Source: Flavobacteriaceae bacterium (lineage in GTDB: Bacteria > Bacteroidota > Bacteroidia > Flavobacteriales > Flavobacteriaceae). Taken from it: 33,158 nucleotides of DNA. Position 1 is the stretch's first letter; the number at the start of each line of letters is the position of its first letter. The DNA is taken from contig CANGFO010000022.1 of the NCBI GenBank assembly GCA_947453195.1, positions 1 through 33,158 of the forward strand, in the 5' to 3' direction. Under the pieces are notes generated by a model. The model saw only the letters and a program-made list of their open reading frames with translations, searched no databases and was not told the DNA's origin. The position numbers and the translations under genes were made by a program. Of this stretch, positions 1-8,221 are shown piece by piece.

Positions 1-53
1 GCAATAGGGGCTGCGAGTAATAAAATGGATAATGAACAAATTATTTTTTTCAT
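1..53 (-). CDS. Start of an exported protein (5' end only, runs off the window)
   Basis: Reading leftward from an ATG at 53, the 17 complete codons give MKKIICSLSILLLAAPI. This is a typical Sec signal peptide: two lysines, a hydrophobic core and an approaching Ala-rich cleavage region. The rest lies outside the window, so no function can be given. It lies outside the left copy of the 16-bp repeat and is therefore probably chromosomal flank rather than island. Confidence 0.6.
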   Translation of the reverse strand, partial: MKKIICSLSILLLAAPI

Positions 54-60
54 AGCTAAT

Positions 61-91
61 AGCATGCGTTAGGATTTTGGCAGCATGCGTT
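61..91. repeat. Two direct copies of AGCATGCGTT upstream of the flanking gene
   Basis: AGCATGCGTT occurs at 61-70 and 82-91, 21 bp apart start to start (two helical turns). Each copy contains the palindrome GCATGC. The pair sits just upstream of the minus-strand start at 53, where an operator or 5' leader would be. Regulator unknown. Confidence 0.4.
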
Positions 92-134
92 CTAAAAATA
101 CTGAATTATGACTTATGTAGGGGGTATACAAACG

Positions 135-169
135 AAAAAGCCCCTAACTCATTGAAGCTAAGGGCTTTT
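135..169 (-). terminator. Rho-independent terminator adjoining the left att core
   Basis: Read on the minus strand, plus-strand positions 155-169 and 136-150 pair over 15 bp including G-U pairs, with loop CAAT (151-154) and a T-run at 135-139. The G-U pairs favour the minus-strand RNA. The hairpin begins inside the att core, as expected if the core was the 3' end of a minus-strand gene, possibly a tRNA, before integration. Confidence 0.65.
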
Positions 170-182
170 GCGGACCGGACGG
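167..182. repeat. attL candidate (left copy of 16-bp direct repeat)
   Basis: TTTGCGGACCGGACGG is repeated exactly at 33136-33151 in the same orientation. It is a GC-rich block in AT-rich surroundings. Its reverse complement, CCGTCCGGTCCGC, resembles the acceptor 3' end of many bacterial tRNA genes, a common tyrosine-integrase target. Together with the integrase near the other copy, this supports an attachment site. Confidence 0.7.
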
Positions 183-205
183 CTCCTGCCAAATCTGGTG
201 TAATT

Positions 206-220
206 AATTGATAATCAATT
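206..220. promoter_or_regulatory. 15-bp palindrome near attL
   Basis: AATTGAT-A-ATCAATT is a perfect odd palindrome 24 bp inside the left att core. It could bind an excisionase or other accessory factor. No partner copy was found at the right end. Confidence 0.3.
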
Positions 221-225
221 TGTTA

Positions 226-255
226 TGAAGACCTTTTTTGTACGACTCACTAAAA
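226..255. promoter_or_regulatory. Left candidate integrase arm sites
   Basis: TGAAGACC (226-233) and GACTCACTAAAA (244-255) recur as exact reverse complements near the right end: GGTCTTCA at 33127-33134, and TTTTAGTGAGTC in two tandem copies at 33040-33063. The 12-bp motifs lie 61 bp inside the left core and 72 bp inside the right core. The inverted arrangement fits integrase arm-binding sites. Function is inferred. Confidence 0.45.
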
Positions 256-350
256 GGCGCACTTTTTCAACTTTCAAACCCACACACTCATCATATCTCA
301 CAATCCGGTTAATTCAAATATACGAATATTTTTATTTAAATCTTTTAACC

Positions 351-581
351 CTACTTAACTATATCTTTTAATCTGATATTTAATACTTTACAAATCCTAA
401 TTAATGTGCCAATTGTAAAGTTGGTCTCTCCTCGCTCTATTCGCCCAATTTGTCTATAATCTATATCTGTCTCAAAAGCTAAATCCATCATCGTCCAACC
501 CAATTTAAGCCTCCTTTTTCTCACACGTCCTCCAATTTCGCAAAATTCAGCTGGTTTGTTAATATTTTTTTGACTTTTCAC
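351..581 (-). CDS. XRE-family helix-turn-helix regulator
   Basis: A 76-residue protein that is nearly all one Cro/C1-type HTH domain. Residues about 17-75 carry the typical pattern: IGGRVRKRRLKLGWTMMDLA, then a recognition helix near DYRQIGRIERGE, then TLIRICKVLNIRL. It would bind DNA as a dimer. It is the first gene inside the left repeat, reading toward the island end, so it probably controls excision, integration or the element's own promoter; that role is inferred from position. It has no toxin partner beside it. The start ATG at 581 gives the full domain with a short basic leader. The next gene is divergent, with 305 bp between the two starts. Confidence 0.8.
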   Translation of the reverse strand: MKSQKNINKPAEFCEIGGRVRKRRLKLGWTMMDLAFETDIDYRQIGRIERGETNFTIGTLIRICKVLNIRLKDIVK

Positions 582-886
582 ACTATAAAGGTGAGTAAAG
601 CAGCTATCTTTATGTAGGTCTTATATGTCCTAATTTATTAAGGATTTTCCCTGTTTGTGATTTGAAAAAATTAATAGAAGTATAAACTTTTCATTAAGTA
701 GAATTAATTCCATTTATTTATACATAAAAATACTTGTTATAGTAATTTAAAAAGCTATTTTACTAATTTAGTCCTACTACTTAAATAAGTAATAGGTCTA
801 ATATTGAGTTTGAAAATATTGAGTATATTCTAATTGAAATACCCCGCCAATTAGATTTTTTTTTGATTATTTTTTATCTAATAAAA
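582..886. promoter_or_regulatory. Divergent intergenic region with candidate operators
   Basis: This stretch separates the leftward XRE gene from the rightward LuxR-type gene and should hold both promoters. AATATTGAGT is repeated directly at 800-809 and 815-824. TACTTA and TAAGTA flank two bases at 778-791 as an inverted repeat. No convincing TAnnTTTG box was seen on either strand. No credible ORF or RNA gene was seen. Confidence 0.35.
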
Positions 887-1582
887 ATGGGTGTAAAAGT
901 TGACACATATATTAAAAATCCAATTATCCGGAAATGGTATGATAGTTTAGCGCTTAATCTTATTGGATTAATTGAATCCCATTCATTTACTAATTTAGAT
1001 GCCATAATTAAGAAATTCAATCAAAAAAATAATCAATTACAATCTTCTAATGTAATAATGATTGATGTTGAAAATGAATTATATACTGAATACGTCAATG
1101 AGCTCAAAATACATATTCAAAATACCAAGCTAATTGCTTGCGGTTATCCTAAAAGCATTGATGAAATAAAAAATCTGTTTAATATAGGTTTTATGGGTTT
1201 TGCAGATATTACATTATCTGAATTGGATTTTATAAAAGCGATTAAAGAAATCACAATTGGCAATTATTATTTACCTGGTGATAAAATAAATGAACTAATT
1301 GCTGATTATATTTCTATTGAAAATAAACTTAAAACCAACACAAGTGATTTTGACTATAATAATGACAATAACCTTGTAAAGGATAGAACTTTAAGTAAGT
1401 ATACTTTATCCGAAAAAGAAAAAAAAGTAGTGATTTATTTATTAAAAGGACATTCTTATAAACAGATTGCAGAATTGATTTCCATAACTCCCTTTGCTAT
1501 CAATCAGCGTACTAAGAGTATATACAGGAAATGTGGGGTTAAATCGCGCAGCGAGTTAAGTTATTTATTACTAAATAAATAA
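887..1582 (+). CDS. LuxR-type HTH regulator with degenerate receiver-like domain
   Basis: The C-terminal 65 residues form a LuxR/NarL HTH: LSEKEKKVVIYLLKGHSYKQ, then IAELISITPFAINQRTKSIY and a terminal KCGVKSRSEL segment. The N-terminal half resembles a response-regulator receiver: a beta strand ending IMIDVENE with a possible phospho-acceptor Asp, then a hydrophobic strand before CGYPKS. The acidic pair normally found near the N-terminus of receivers is not evident, so phosphorylation is doubtful. A TTG at 863 in the same frame would add eight hydrophobic residues; the ATG at 887, preceded by ATAAAA, is preferred. It lies just upstream of the polysaccharide operon in the same direction and is the best local candidate for its activator. 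Target and signal are unknown. Confidence 0.75.
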   Translation: MGVKVDTYIKNPIIRKWYDSLALNLIGLIESHSFTNLDAIIKKFNQKNNQLQSSNVIMIDVENELYTEYVNELKIHIQNTKLIACGYPKSIDEIKNLFNIGFMGFADITLSELDFIKAIKEITIGNYYLPGDKINELIADYISIENKLKTNTSDFDYNNDNNLVKDRTLSKYTLSEKEKKVVIYLLKGHSYKQIAELISITPFAINQRTKSIYRKCGVKSRSELSYLLLNK

Positions 1583-1603
1583 CTGTAAATATTTTTTTTG
1601 TAA

Positions 1604-1623
1604 CTCAGTCAGATGTGACTGAG
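1604..1623 (+). promoter_or_regulatory. Perfect 8-bp stem-loop in the leader of the polysaccharide operon
   Basis: CTCAGTCA and TGACTGAG flank the four bases GATG. There is no T-run after the stem, so it is unlikely to be a simple terminator. It sits between the LuxR-type gene and the first small ORF of the operon. It may be an operator palindrome or an mRNA leader/processing hairpin. Confidence 0.45.
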
Positions 1624-1649
1624 AACAGCGAAGCTTTATATAAAATTTT

Positions 1650-1913
1650 ATGATCTATAATTTTTCTGAATTTGCAGAACTTGGTGATTTAAGTCAATCT
1701 AGTTTACAGGAACTTAAGTCCAAAATAAAAAAAATGCAAGTTTCCGAGTATACAGCTAATGATTATACTTATGCATGCTTTATGGATCTGAATTCAATAT
1801 TTATTCTTGAATTTTATAATGACGGGAAGTTTAAAAGTATTAAATCTCAAAAGTTTAAAAATGTTGGATTTTTTAAACAGGTAATAGCAAAATTGAAAAC
1901 ATATATTAATTAA
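1650..1913 (+). CDS. Small hypothetical protein heading the capsule operon
   Basis: An 87-residue protein not recognised as a named family. It has a predicted helix rich in lysine (about 18-32), a central beta-like segment with aromatic residues (TYACFMDLNSIFILEFYNDG) and a basic C-terminal helix. It has no signal peptide or membrane segment, so it is probably cytosolic. Its stop is four bases before the Wza-like gene, which argues that it is co-transcribed and real. The proportions recall small KTSC-like domains, but the diagnostic motif is not clear enough to claim that. Confidence 0.55.
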   Translation: MIYNFSEFAELGDLSQSSLQELKSKIKKMQVSEYTANDYTYACFMDLNSIFILEFYNDGKFKSIKSQKFKNVGFFKQVIAKLKTYIN

Positions 1914-1917
1914 AATA

Positions 1918-2757
1918 ATGAAATCGTTTTACACACATAAATGTAATCTCTTAATTTATTTGCTTTTAGTACTCTTGTCGGCATGTACGAGTACTAAAAA
2001 AATTAATACCGAGTTTAACTATTTTCAAAAAGGATTGGATAGTGCACAGGAAATAAAGTTCAGCCCACTTACCATCAAGCCCAACGATTTATTGAATATC
2101 CAAATAAGTAGTAACACACTTAACCAGGAGCAGGTTGCTCTTTTTAATGCAGCTAACTATGGGGGTTCGGTTAGTCCAAATGGGGGAGTCATGAATCAAC
2201 AGCAATTTGGCGGTGCTAATACCTTTGGATTTTTAGTAGATGAAGAAGGGTTTATTAAATACCCCATGCTTGGTAAAGTAAAAGCTGCTGGGATATCACG
2301 CGATTCGTTAGCTCATTATTTAGAAGATGCCCTTGCAATAAAAGAGTACATTAAAGAGCCAACTATTCAGGTCCGTTTTTTACAACTTAAAGTAAATGTA
2401 CTGGGGGAAGTTAAATCCCCCGGCACTAAAAGTTTTAGCGCAGATAGAATTACCATATTTGATGCGATTAGCGCAGCTGGAGATTTAAGTGACCGTGGCA
2501 GACGTGACAATATCACTGTTATTAGAGAAGTGTCTGGGCAAAAAAAATCCTATCAAATTAATTTACTGAATACTGACTTTATAAATTCTCCCGTATTTCA
2601 GCTACAACAAAATGATGTAGTCTATGTAAATGCCAACTATATTAAACTAAAAGAGACCAATTTTGATCCTCAATTTCAAAGAGACTTACAAATAGGACTT
2701 TCTGTAGCTTCTGGTTTATCTTTTTTAATAAATCTGTTCTTGCTGTTTAAAAAATAA
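1918..2757 (+). CDS. Wza-like polysaccharide export lipoprotein
   Basis: Outer-membrane polysaccharide export protein of the Wza/OPX group, 279 residues. A lipoprotein signal peptide ends in LLSAC, with C23 as the lipidated cysteine. The poly-export domain follows (about 50-120: FSPLTIKPNDLLNIQI and a later DEEGFIKYPMLGKV), then an SLBB domain (about 125-230) with VLGEVKSPGT and AGDLSDRGRRD. A C-terminal hydrophobic segment (about 258-277, ending FLLFKK) could be the membrane-spanning part. It is shorter than E. coli Wza (about 380 residues), as is usual in Bacteroidota. It is followed after two bases by the Wzc-like kinase, its expected partner across the periplasm. Confidence 0.93.
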   Translation: MKSFYTHKCNLLIYLLLVLLSACTSTKKINTEFNYFQKGLDSAQEIKFSPLTIKPNDLLNIQISSNTLNQEQVALFNAANYGGSVSPNGGVMNQQQFGGANTFGFLVDEEGFIKYPMLGKVKAAGISRDSLAHYLEDALAIKEYIKEPTIQVRFLQLKVNVLGEVKSPGTKSFSADRITIFDAISAAGDLSDRGRRDNITVIREVSGQKKSYQINLLNTDFINSPVFQLQQNDVVYVNANYIKLKETNFDPQFQRDLQIGLSVASGLSFLINLFLLFKK

Positions 2758-2759
2758 TT

Positions 2760-5273
2760 ATGTCTGACGTCCCTCAACAAATAACCCAAATAAATATTAA
2801 ATCCACTGAGGATAAATTTACGCCCAAAGAGTTGCTTTGGAAGTATTTATCTTATTTGCCTTATTTTGTTTTAAGTATAATACTATGCTTAAGTATTGCC
2901 ATTTTTATTAATAGATATAGCGATAGAATTTATAAAGTTAACACAAGAGTATTTGTAAAATCGAATCAAGATAACAAAATAGGAGGTGCTAAGCGAAGCG
3001 GAGGAGATGGAGATTTAATTGAGTCAGCATTATTTAATAGTAAACAAATTAACTTAGACAATGAGCTGGTGTTAATTACAAGAGCACCCCTTATGCAAAA
3101 AGTGGTGCAGGAACATAAATTCAATTACTACTATTATAATGAGGGGAGTTTAAGGGCTAGTGAAATTTATAATAATGCGCCTTTTGAAATTATAGCAAAG
3201 CATTGGGCAGATTCAAATAGGCAAACACATCTTAAAATTGAAAAATTAAGTGCTAAGGGCGGAATCGTTTCTTGTAATGATGATAAAAATGGTAAGAAAA
3301 ATGAGTTTAGCTGGAATGTTCCTATTATTATAAATGGAAGTGCCATTATTTTAAAAATAAACCCCATTGCTAGTATTGGGAACAATCAAGAAAACTATTT
3401 ATTTACCTATAAACCGGTTGAACAAACTACCAATGAGATTTTAGCAGGTCTTACGGCAACGCCTTATTCTAATAAAACCACCATTATTAAATTAGAATTA
3501 AAAGGGGCTAGTGTGCCTAAATGTGCTGCGATCTTAGACGCTTTAGTGGTGCAATACAATAAAGAAAGTTTAGATGATAAAAGTGAAGTGTTAAACAACA
3601 CCATTAATTTTATTAATCAGCGTTTAGATTTTGTAACCAAAGAATTAGGCGTTGTTGAAACCGATTTAAAAGATTTTAAATATTCAAATAAACTTATTGA
3701 TTTAAATACCCAGTCGGGGTTTGCCGTAGGTGAGAAAAATGGAGTGGAAAGAGAATACACTGCATTTGGAGTTAGAGAACAGCTATTTAAAATGTTAGCT
3801 CAACAAATTAGAAATATGCCTTTAAGTGATTTAAAGGTAATACCATCAACATTAGGACTTGAAGCTAAAGATCAAAAATTTGGAACCATCGATTCGTACA
3901 ATACACTGGTACTAAAAAAGCTAAGAGATGAGCCAATGCTCGGTAAAAAGAGTCCTATTTTGGCTGATTTAAACCTACAAATACAAAATGCATACAAGGC
4001 AGTATTACAAACCTTAACTGATTTTGAATCCAGTTTAGCTGTAGAAAAAGCTGCTATACAAGCTCGTATAAGCAAGTATGATAATTTAGTAGGAGAGGCG
4101 CCAGGTAAAGAAAAAACATTTGTAGAAATTAAACGCCAGCAAAGCGTTAAAGAAGGCCTTTATTTATATCTATTACAAAAGCGTGAGGAGAGCGCCATTG
4201 CCTCATCTACTGCAATTGGTAATTACGAGCAATTGGAGCCAGCAGGAGGAAGTAATACCCCTATTGAACCCAATAGTCAAAAGAATTTATTATTTGCATT
4301 TGTAGTGGGGCTTTTGATACCTGTAGCCATTATTTATTTAAAGGATTTGTTTGATGATAAAATAAGAAGCAGAGAGCATATTTCTAAAATTACTCAAATG
4401 CCTATTATTGCCGAAATTGGCCATATAGTTAATTTGGATAGTAACTTAGTGGTTGCTGATAAAAGTCGTAATCTTACTGCAGAGCAGTTTAGAATATTAA
4501 GAACCAATTTAAATTTTCTACTAAAGGACCAGAAAACGGTACTGGTAACGTCCACGGTATCTGGAGAAGGGAAAAGTTTTATTGCGCTGAATTTAGCTGC
4601 AGTGTTAGCAATTTCGGGAAAAAAAGTAGCCTTATTGGAGTTTGACCTTCGTAAACCTAGAATTGTAAAAAATATTGGCCTCGAAAAACGAAGTTTAGGG
4701 TTATCTAATTACCTGGCCAAGCAAACCGATGATTTAGATACACTGTATTACACTATGGATAATTATCCATCACTGCATATATTTGGTTGTGGTCCTATAC
4801 CGCCTAACCCCGCAGAGCTTATGATGGGTGAACGCATGGAAATGCTTTTTGATTACTTAAAATCGCATTACGATTATGTAGTAGTGGATACTGCGCCGGT
4901 AGGTCTTGTAAGTGATGCGTATACAATGTCTAAATATTTTGATAGTTGCCTTTATGTGGTGCGCCAGCGTAAAACACTTAAAAAGCAATTATTTTTTATT
5001 GATGAGATTTATAAATCAAATCAATTAAAAAATGTGGGCATGGTCATAAATGATGTTAAAGTAGGTGCAAGACATGGTTATTATGGGCACCATTATGGAT
5101 ATGGATATGGATATGGATATGGATATGGATATGGATATGGATATGGATATGGCCAGCGAAGTTACGGCGAATATTTTGACGCAGATATAAAAGAACCAAA
5201 GCTTATTAAGTATTTTAAGAAAGTAAAGAGCATTTTTAAAAAATCTAAATCTGGTAAGCGAACAGCTTATTAA
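2760..5273 (+). CDS. wzc: Wzc-like polysaccharide co-polymerase / bacterial tyrosine autokinase
   Basis: An 837-residue inner-membrane protein controlling chain length and export. A Wzz-type segment has a first TM helix near 33-50, a long periplasmic coiled-coil region, and a second TM helix near 510-530. A cytosolic BY-kinase domain follows: Walker A TSTVSGEGKS (K605), Walker A' EFDLRKPR (D629) and Walker B VVVDTAP (D710). The tyrosine-rich C-terminal tail, the autophosphorylation cluster of this family, is extended by ten YG dipeptides (residues 779-798) encoded by a hexanucleotide repeat. More tyrosines lie on either side. The cognate phosphatase is encoded at 24249. The gene is tightly coupled to the Wza-like gene before it and the AsnB fusion after it. 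Confidence 0.95.
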   Translation: MSDVPQQITQINIKSTEDKFTPKELLWKYLSYLPYFVLSIILCLSIAIFINRYSDRIYKVNTRVFVKSNQDNKIGGAKRSGGDGDLIESALFNSKQINLDNELVLITRAPLMQKVVQEHKFNYYYYNEGSLRASEIYNNAPFEIIAKHWADSNRQTHLKIEKLSAKGGIVSCNDDKNGKKNEFSWNVPIIINGSAIILKINPIASIGNNQENYLFTYKPVEQTTNEILAGLTATPYSNKTTIIKLELKGASVPKCAAILDALVVQYNKESLDDKSEVLNNTINFINQRLDFVTKELGVVETDLKDFKYSNKLIDLNTQSGFAVGEKNGVEREYTAFGVREQLFKMLAQQIRNMPLSDLKVIPSTLGLEAKDQKFGTIDSYNTLVLKKLRDEPMLGKKSPILADLNLQIQNAYKAVLQTLTDFESSLAVEKAAIQARISKYDNLVGEAPGKEKTFVEIKRQQSVKEGLYLYLLQKREESAIASSTAIGNYEQLEPAGGSNTPIEPNSQKNLLFAFVVGLLIPVAIIYLKDLFDDKIRSREHISKITQMPIIAEIGHIVNLDSNLVVADKSRNLTAEQFRILRTNLNFLLKDQKTVLVTSTVSGEGKSFIALNLAAVLAISGKKVALLEFDLRKPRIVKNIGLEKRSLGLSNYLAKQTDDLDTLYYTMDNYPSLHIFGCGPIPPNPAELMMGERMEMLFDYLKSHYDYVVVDTAPVGLVSDAYTMSKYFDSCLYVVRQRKTLKKQLFFIDEIYKSNQLKNVGMVINDVKVGARHGYYGHHYGYGYGYGYGYGYGYGYGYGQRSYGEYFDADIKEPKLIKYFKKVKSIFKKSKSGKRTAY
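5094..5153 (+). repeat. TATGGA hexanucleotide microsatellite encoding (Tyr-Gly)10
   Basis: Nine perfect TATGGA units (5094-5147) are followed by TATGGC, all in frame, in the Wzc-like kinase tail. A repeat of period six keeps the reading frame whatever its copy number, so slippage would change the number of tyrosines and not truncate the protein. The near-perfect identity of the codons suggests recent expansion. Confidence 0.95.
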
Positions 5274-5275
5274 TT

Positions 5276-8221
5276 ATGTGCCGAGTAGCCGCAATTGTTT
5301 CTAAAAACACACACAACTTAATAGATCGTATTGAGACAATGACAAAGTCAATGGCCCATGGAGGACCAGATGACAAAGGCCATTATGTGAATCAAAGTTT
5401 AGGGTATGCTTTAGGGCATAGAAGGCTTTCTATAATTGATACAAGCCCTGCAGGGCATCAGCCCATGTTTAGTTTAGACCACAGATACAGTATTAGTTTT
5501 AATGGTGAGATTTATAATTATGTTGAATTAAAAAAACAACTTTTAAAAAAAGGCTATCAATTTGTTAGTTCAACGGACACAGAAGTTTTAATAGCAGCTT
5601 ATGATGTATGGGGTATAGATATGCTATCTAGATTAAAAGGCATGTTTGCCTTTGTATTGGTTGATAATGTTGAAAATAAATTAATTGCCGCAAGGGATCA
5701 TATGGGTATTAAGCCACTCTATATAGCAAATAGGGCGGGGGATACTTATTTTACTTCGGAGGTAAAAGCGCTTACGGCCATTGATAAAGGATGGGAGCCT
5801 AATATGCAATGGCCTGTATGGTTTTTAACATTTGGATTTTTACCAGAACCTATCACCACATTAAACAATGTAAGACCCATAAAAAAAGGACATTTTATTA
5901 TTTATGATTTATTAGAGGATACTTACAAGGAAAGAGAATGGTATAGTCCATTGAAAAGCAATAATTATACTATTACAACAGAAGAGGCGGTTAAAAAGAC
6001 TAAGCAATTTGTGACTAGTGCAGTAGGGCGTCATTTAATGGCAGATGTGAAATTAGGCGTGTTTTTAAGTGGAGGGATTGACTCAAGCATTATAACCATG
6101 CTAGCAAGTGAAGTAGCCAAAGCCAAAAAACAAAGCCCCATTGAGACCTTCTCTATTGAATTTGATGATGCTGAGTTGAGTGAAAAACCCTATCAACAAT
6201 TAATAGCTAAAACAGCCAATACCCAGCACCATAGTTTACTAGTTACCCAACATGACTTTGCTGCAGCATGGGAAGATATTCATGCATCCTTAGACCAACC
6301 AACAACTGATGCTATTAACAATTATTTTGTATGTCAGTTCGCTAAAAGTAAAGGGTGTCAAGTGGTATTAAGTGGATTAGGCGCCGATGAAATATTTGGA
6401 GGGTATCCAAGTTTTAACAGGACAGCGCAGGTTGACAGGTTGAAAAAATTAACTAGGCTACAAATATTAAAAACAGGTATTGCAGGCCTCGTATTCAATT
6501 ATCCAAACCGAAAGTTGGACTATTTTAAACAAAATATAGAAGCGAGTGAATATTTAACCTATAGAGGCTTATTTACCCCAGCCGATACAGCTAAAATATT
6601 ACATATTACTGAAAAGGAAGTATGGCAAATACTCTCCACCTATAACATGCCTTATGGGTATGATAAAATAGAAGGGGCGAAAAATAAAGTATGTGCATTT
6701 GAGTGTGATGTATATATGCTCAATCAGTTATTAAAGGACGCCGATGTGCAAAGTATGTGGCATAGCGTGGAGTTAAGGGTTCCTTTTTTAGACATAGATA
6801 TCATTGATTTTATGCATCAGGTCCCTGAGAAAATCAAATATCCACAGGGTGGCCATAAATATCTTTTAGTAGAGGCATTTAAGGATATGCTTCCTGAGGG
6901 GATTATAAACCGAAAAAAACAAGGCTTTGTATTCCCTTTTCAAAAATGGTTATCAAATATTGCAGCCATACAAAACGAGTTATTTGTAGCAAGCTATTAT
7001 TATAAAAAATTTACTAAAGGGAAGTTGACACATTCCAGATTATGGGCTATCTACTTAACTAAGGCCTATGGTAATTTACAAAACTTTACTAGTTTATATA
7101 AAGCACAAAATCCCAAGGCCTTATTTATATACTTATCTGCATTTAGCCAAACGGGGGGGATAGAAAAAGTAAATAAACTCATAATAAATAGTTTAAATGA
7201 TACAAGTAGCGAAAATGTTTTAGCAACCGCTTATGGTTTGCATGATAAACATATAGACGATAGGTACACCAATAGATTTATTACAAAGGGCTTTTCCTCC
7301 AACACATTGTACTTTTTGTATATCCTATTTAAAGAACGAAAAAGCTATGATAAAGTAATTGTAGGTCATATCAATTTAGCGCCAGCGGTATGGATTATGA
7401 CCTTGTTGAATAAGCCTCTTGAAATTGTATTAATGACACATGGCATAGAATGTTGGGGGAGGCAACATGGGTTTAAAAAATGGTTATTAAAAAGAGCGAA
7501 TCAAATAATTAGTGTAAGTAATTATACGCGCAACCAATTATTAGAAAATTCCGGAATAGCTGCATCTAAATCATCGGTATTACATAATGCATTAGACCCT
7601 TATTTTACTAAACCCGACCTAAATAGCAATCAAGCTTATTTAAGAAAAAGGTATGGTTTAAAAAGCGATACGATTGTTTTATTCACACTAACAAGAATGA
7701 ATAGCACTGAAATGTACAAAGGCTATGATTTAGTAATTGAAGCCCTTGCTAAAATGGATAAAAAGCTACTACATAATGTAAAATATATTTTAGCCGGGAA
7801 ATACGACCAATCTGAGTATAAAAGAATCTGGAAATTAATCATACAAAATAATTTAGAAGAATATATTCAACTGCCAGGCTTTATTGCAGATGACGAAGTA
7901 AAGGATCATTATCAACTAGCTAATTTGTTTTTAATGCCCAGTAGCGGTGAAGGTTTTGGAATTGCATTGATTGAGGCATTTGCATCTGGCACTAATGTCA
8001 TAGCAGGCAATACCGATGGCAGTGTGGACGCATTAAGAAATGGCGAAATGGGCGATTTAATCAATCCAAATGATATTGATAAATTAAAATACTTATTAGA
8101 AAGTCATTTAATGATCCAAAAAAACAAGTTAGAAGGTTATAGAACTAAGTATCATAATGCATTTGAGTATTATGATGCAAAAGAGTACAGTAAACGTTTT
8201 AAAAGTATTGCTTTAGCATAA
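5276..8221 (+). CDS. Fusion: asparagine synthetase B-like amidotransferase + GT4 glycosyltransferase
   Basis: One 981-residue frame holding two complete enzymes. Residues 1 to about 600 are AsnB-like. Cys2 after the initiator Met begins a class II glutamine amidotransferase domain (HRRLSIID, SFNGEIYNY), followed by an ATP-pyrophosphatase domain with LSGGIDSS (265-271) and GLGADEIFGG. Residues about 613-981 are a GT-B glycosyltransferase of family 4, with FSQTGGIEK at the start and SSGEGFGIALIEA carrying the E-x7-E pair (E892, E900). Such amidotransferases in polysaccharide loci (WbpS type) are thought to convert uronic acid carboxyls to amides, which suits the UDP-HexNAc dehydrogenase next door. 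A G7 tract (7153-7159) lies at the start of the GT domain. The fused enzyme may couple amidation with transfer; that coupling is inferred. Confidence 0.92.
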   Translation: MCRVAAIVSKNTHNLIDRIETMTKSMAHGGPDDKGHYVNQSLGYALGHRRLSIIDTSPAGHQPMFSLDHRYSISFNGEIYNYVELKKQLLKKGYQFVSSTDTEVLIAAYDVWGIDMLSRLKGMFAFVLVDNVENKLIAARDHMGIKPLYIANRAGDTYFTSEVKALTAIDKGWEPNMQWPVWFLTFGFLPEPITTLNNVRPIKKGHFIIYDLLEDTYKEREWYSPLKSNNYTITTEEAVKKTKQFVTSAVGRHLMADVKLGVFLSGGIDSSIITMLASEVAKAKKQSPIETFSIEFDDAELSEKPYQQLIAKTANTQHHSLLVTQHDFAAAWEDIHASLDQPTTDAINNYFVCQFAKSKGCQVVLSGLGADEIFGGYPSFNRTAQVDRLKKLTRLQILKTGIAGLVFNYPNRKLDYFKQNIEASEYLTYRGLFTPADTAKILHITEKEVWQILSTYNMPYGYDKIEGAKNKVCAFECDVYMLNQLLKDADVQSMWHSVELRVPFLDIDIIDFMHQVPEKIKYPQGGHKYLLVEAFKDMLPEGIINRKKQGFVFPFQKWLSNIAAIQNELFVASYYYKKFTKGKLTHSRLWAIYLTKAYGNLQNFTSLYKAQNPKALFIYLSAFSQTGGIEKVNKLIINSLNDTSSENVLATAYGLHDKHIDDRYTNRFITKGFSSNTLYFLYILFKERKSYDKVIVGHINLAPAVWIMTLLNKPLEIVLMTHGIECWGRQHGFKKWLLKRANQIISVSNYTRNQLLENSGIAASKSSVLHNALDPYFTKPDLNSNQAYLRKRYGLKSDTIVLFTLTRMNSTEMYKGYDLVIEALAKMDKKLLHNVKYILAGKYDQSEYKRIWKLIIQNNLEEYIQLPGFIADDEVKDHYQLANLFLMPSSGEGFGIALIEAFASGTNVIAGNTDGSVDALRNGEMGDLINPNDIDKLKYLLESHLMIQKNKLEGYRTKYHNAFEYYDAKEYSKRFKSIALA

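Noticed and set aside
863..886. TTG start of the LuxR-type gene
   Set aside because: It adds eight hydrophobic residues in a T-rich leader; the ATG at 887 has a better upstream context and keeps the domain.
7080..7160. Missed stop or frameshift making AsnB and GT4 appear fused
   Set aside because: The frame is open with sensible codons throughout and no duplicated start region; only the G7 tract leaves some doubt, noted under findings.
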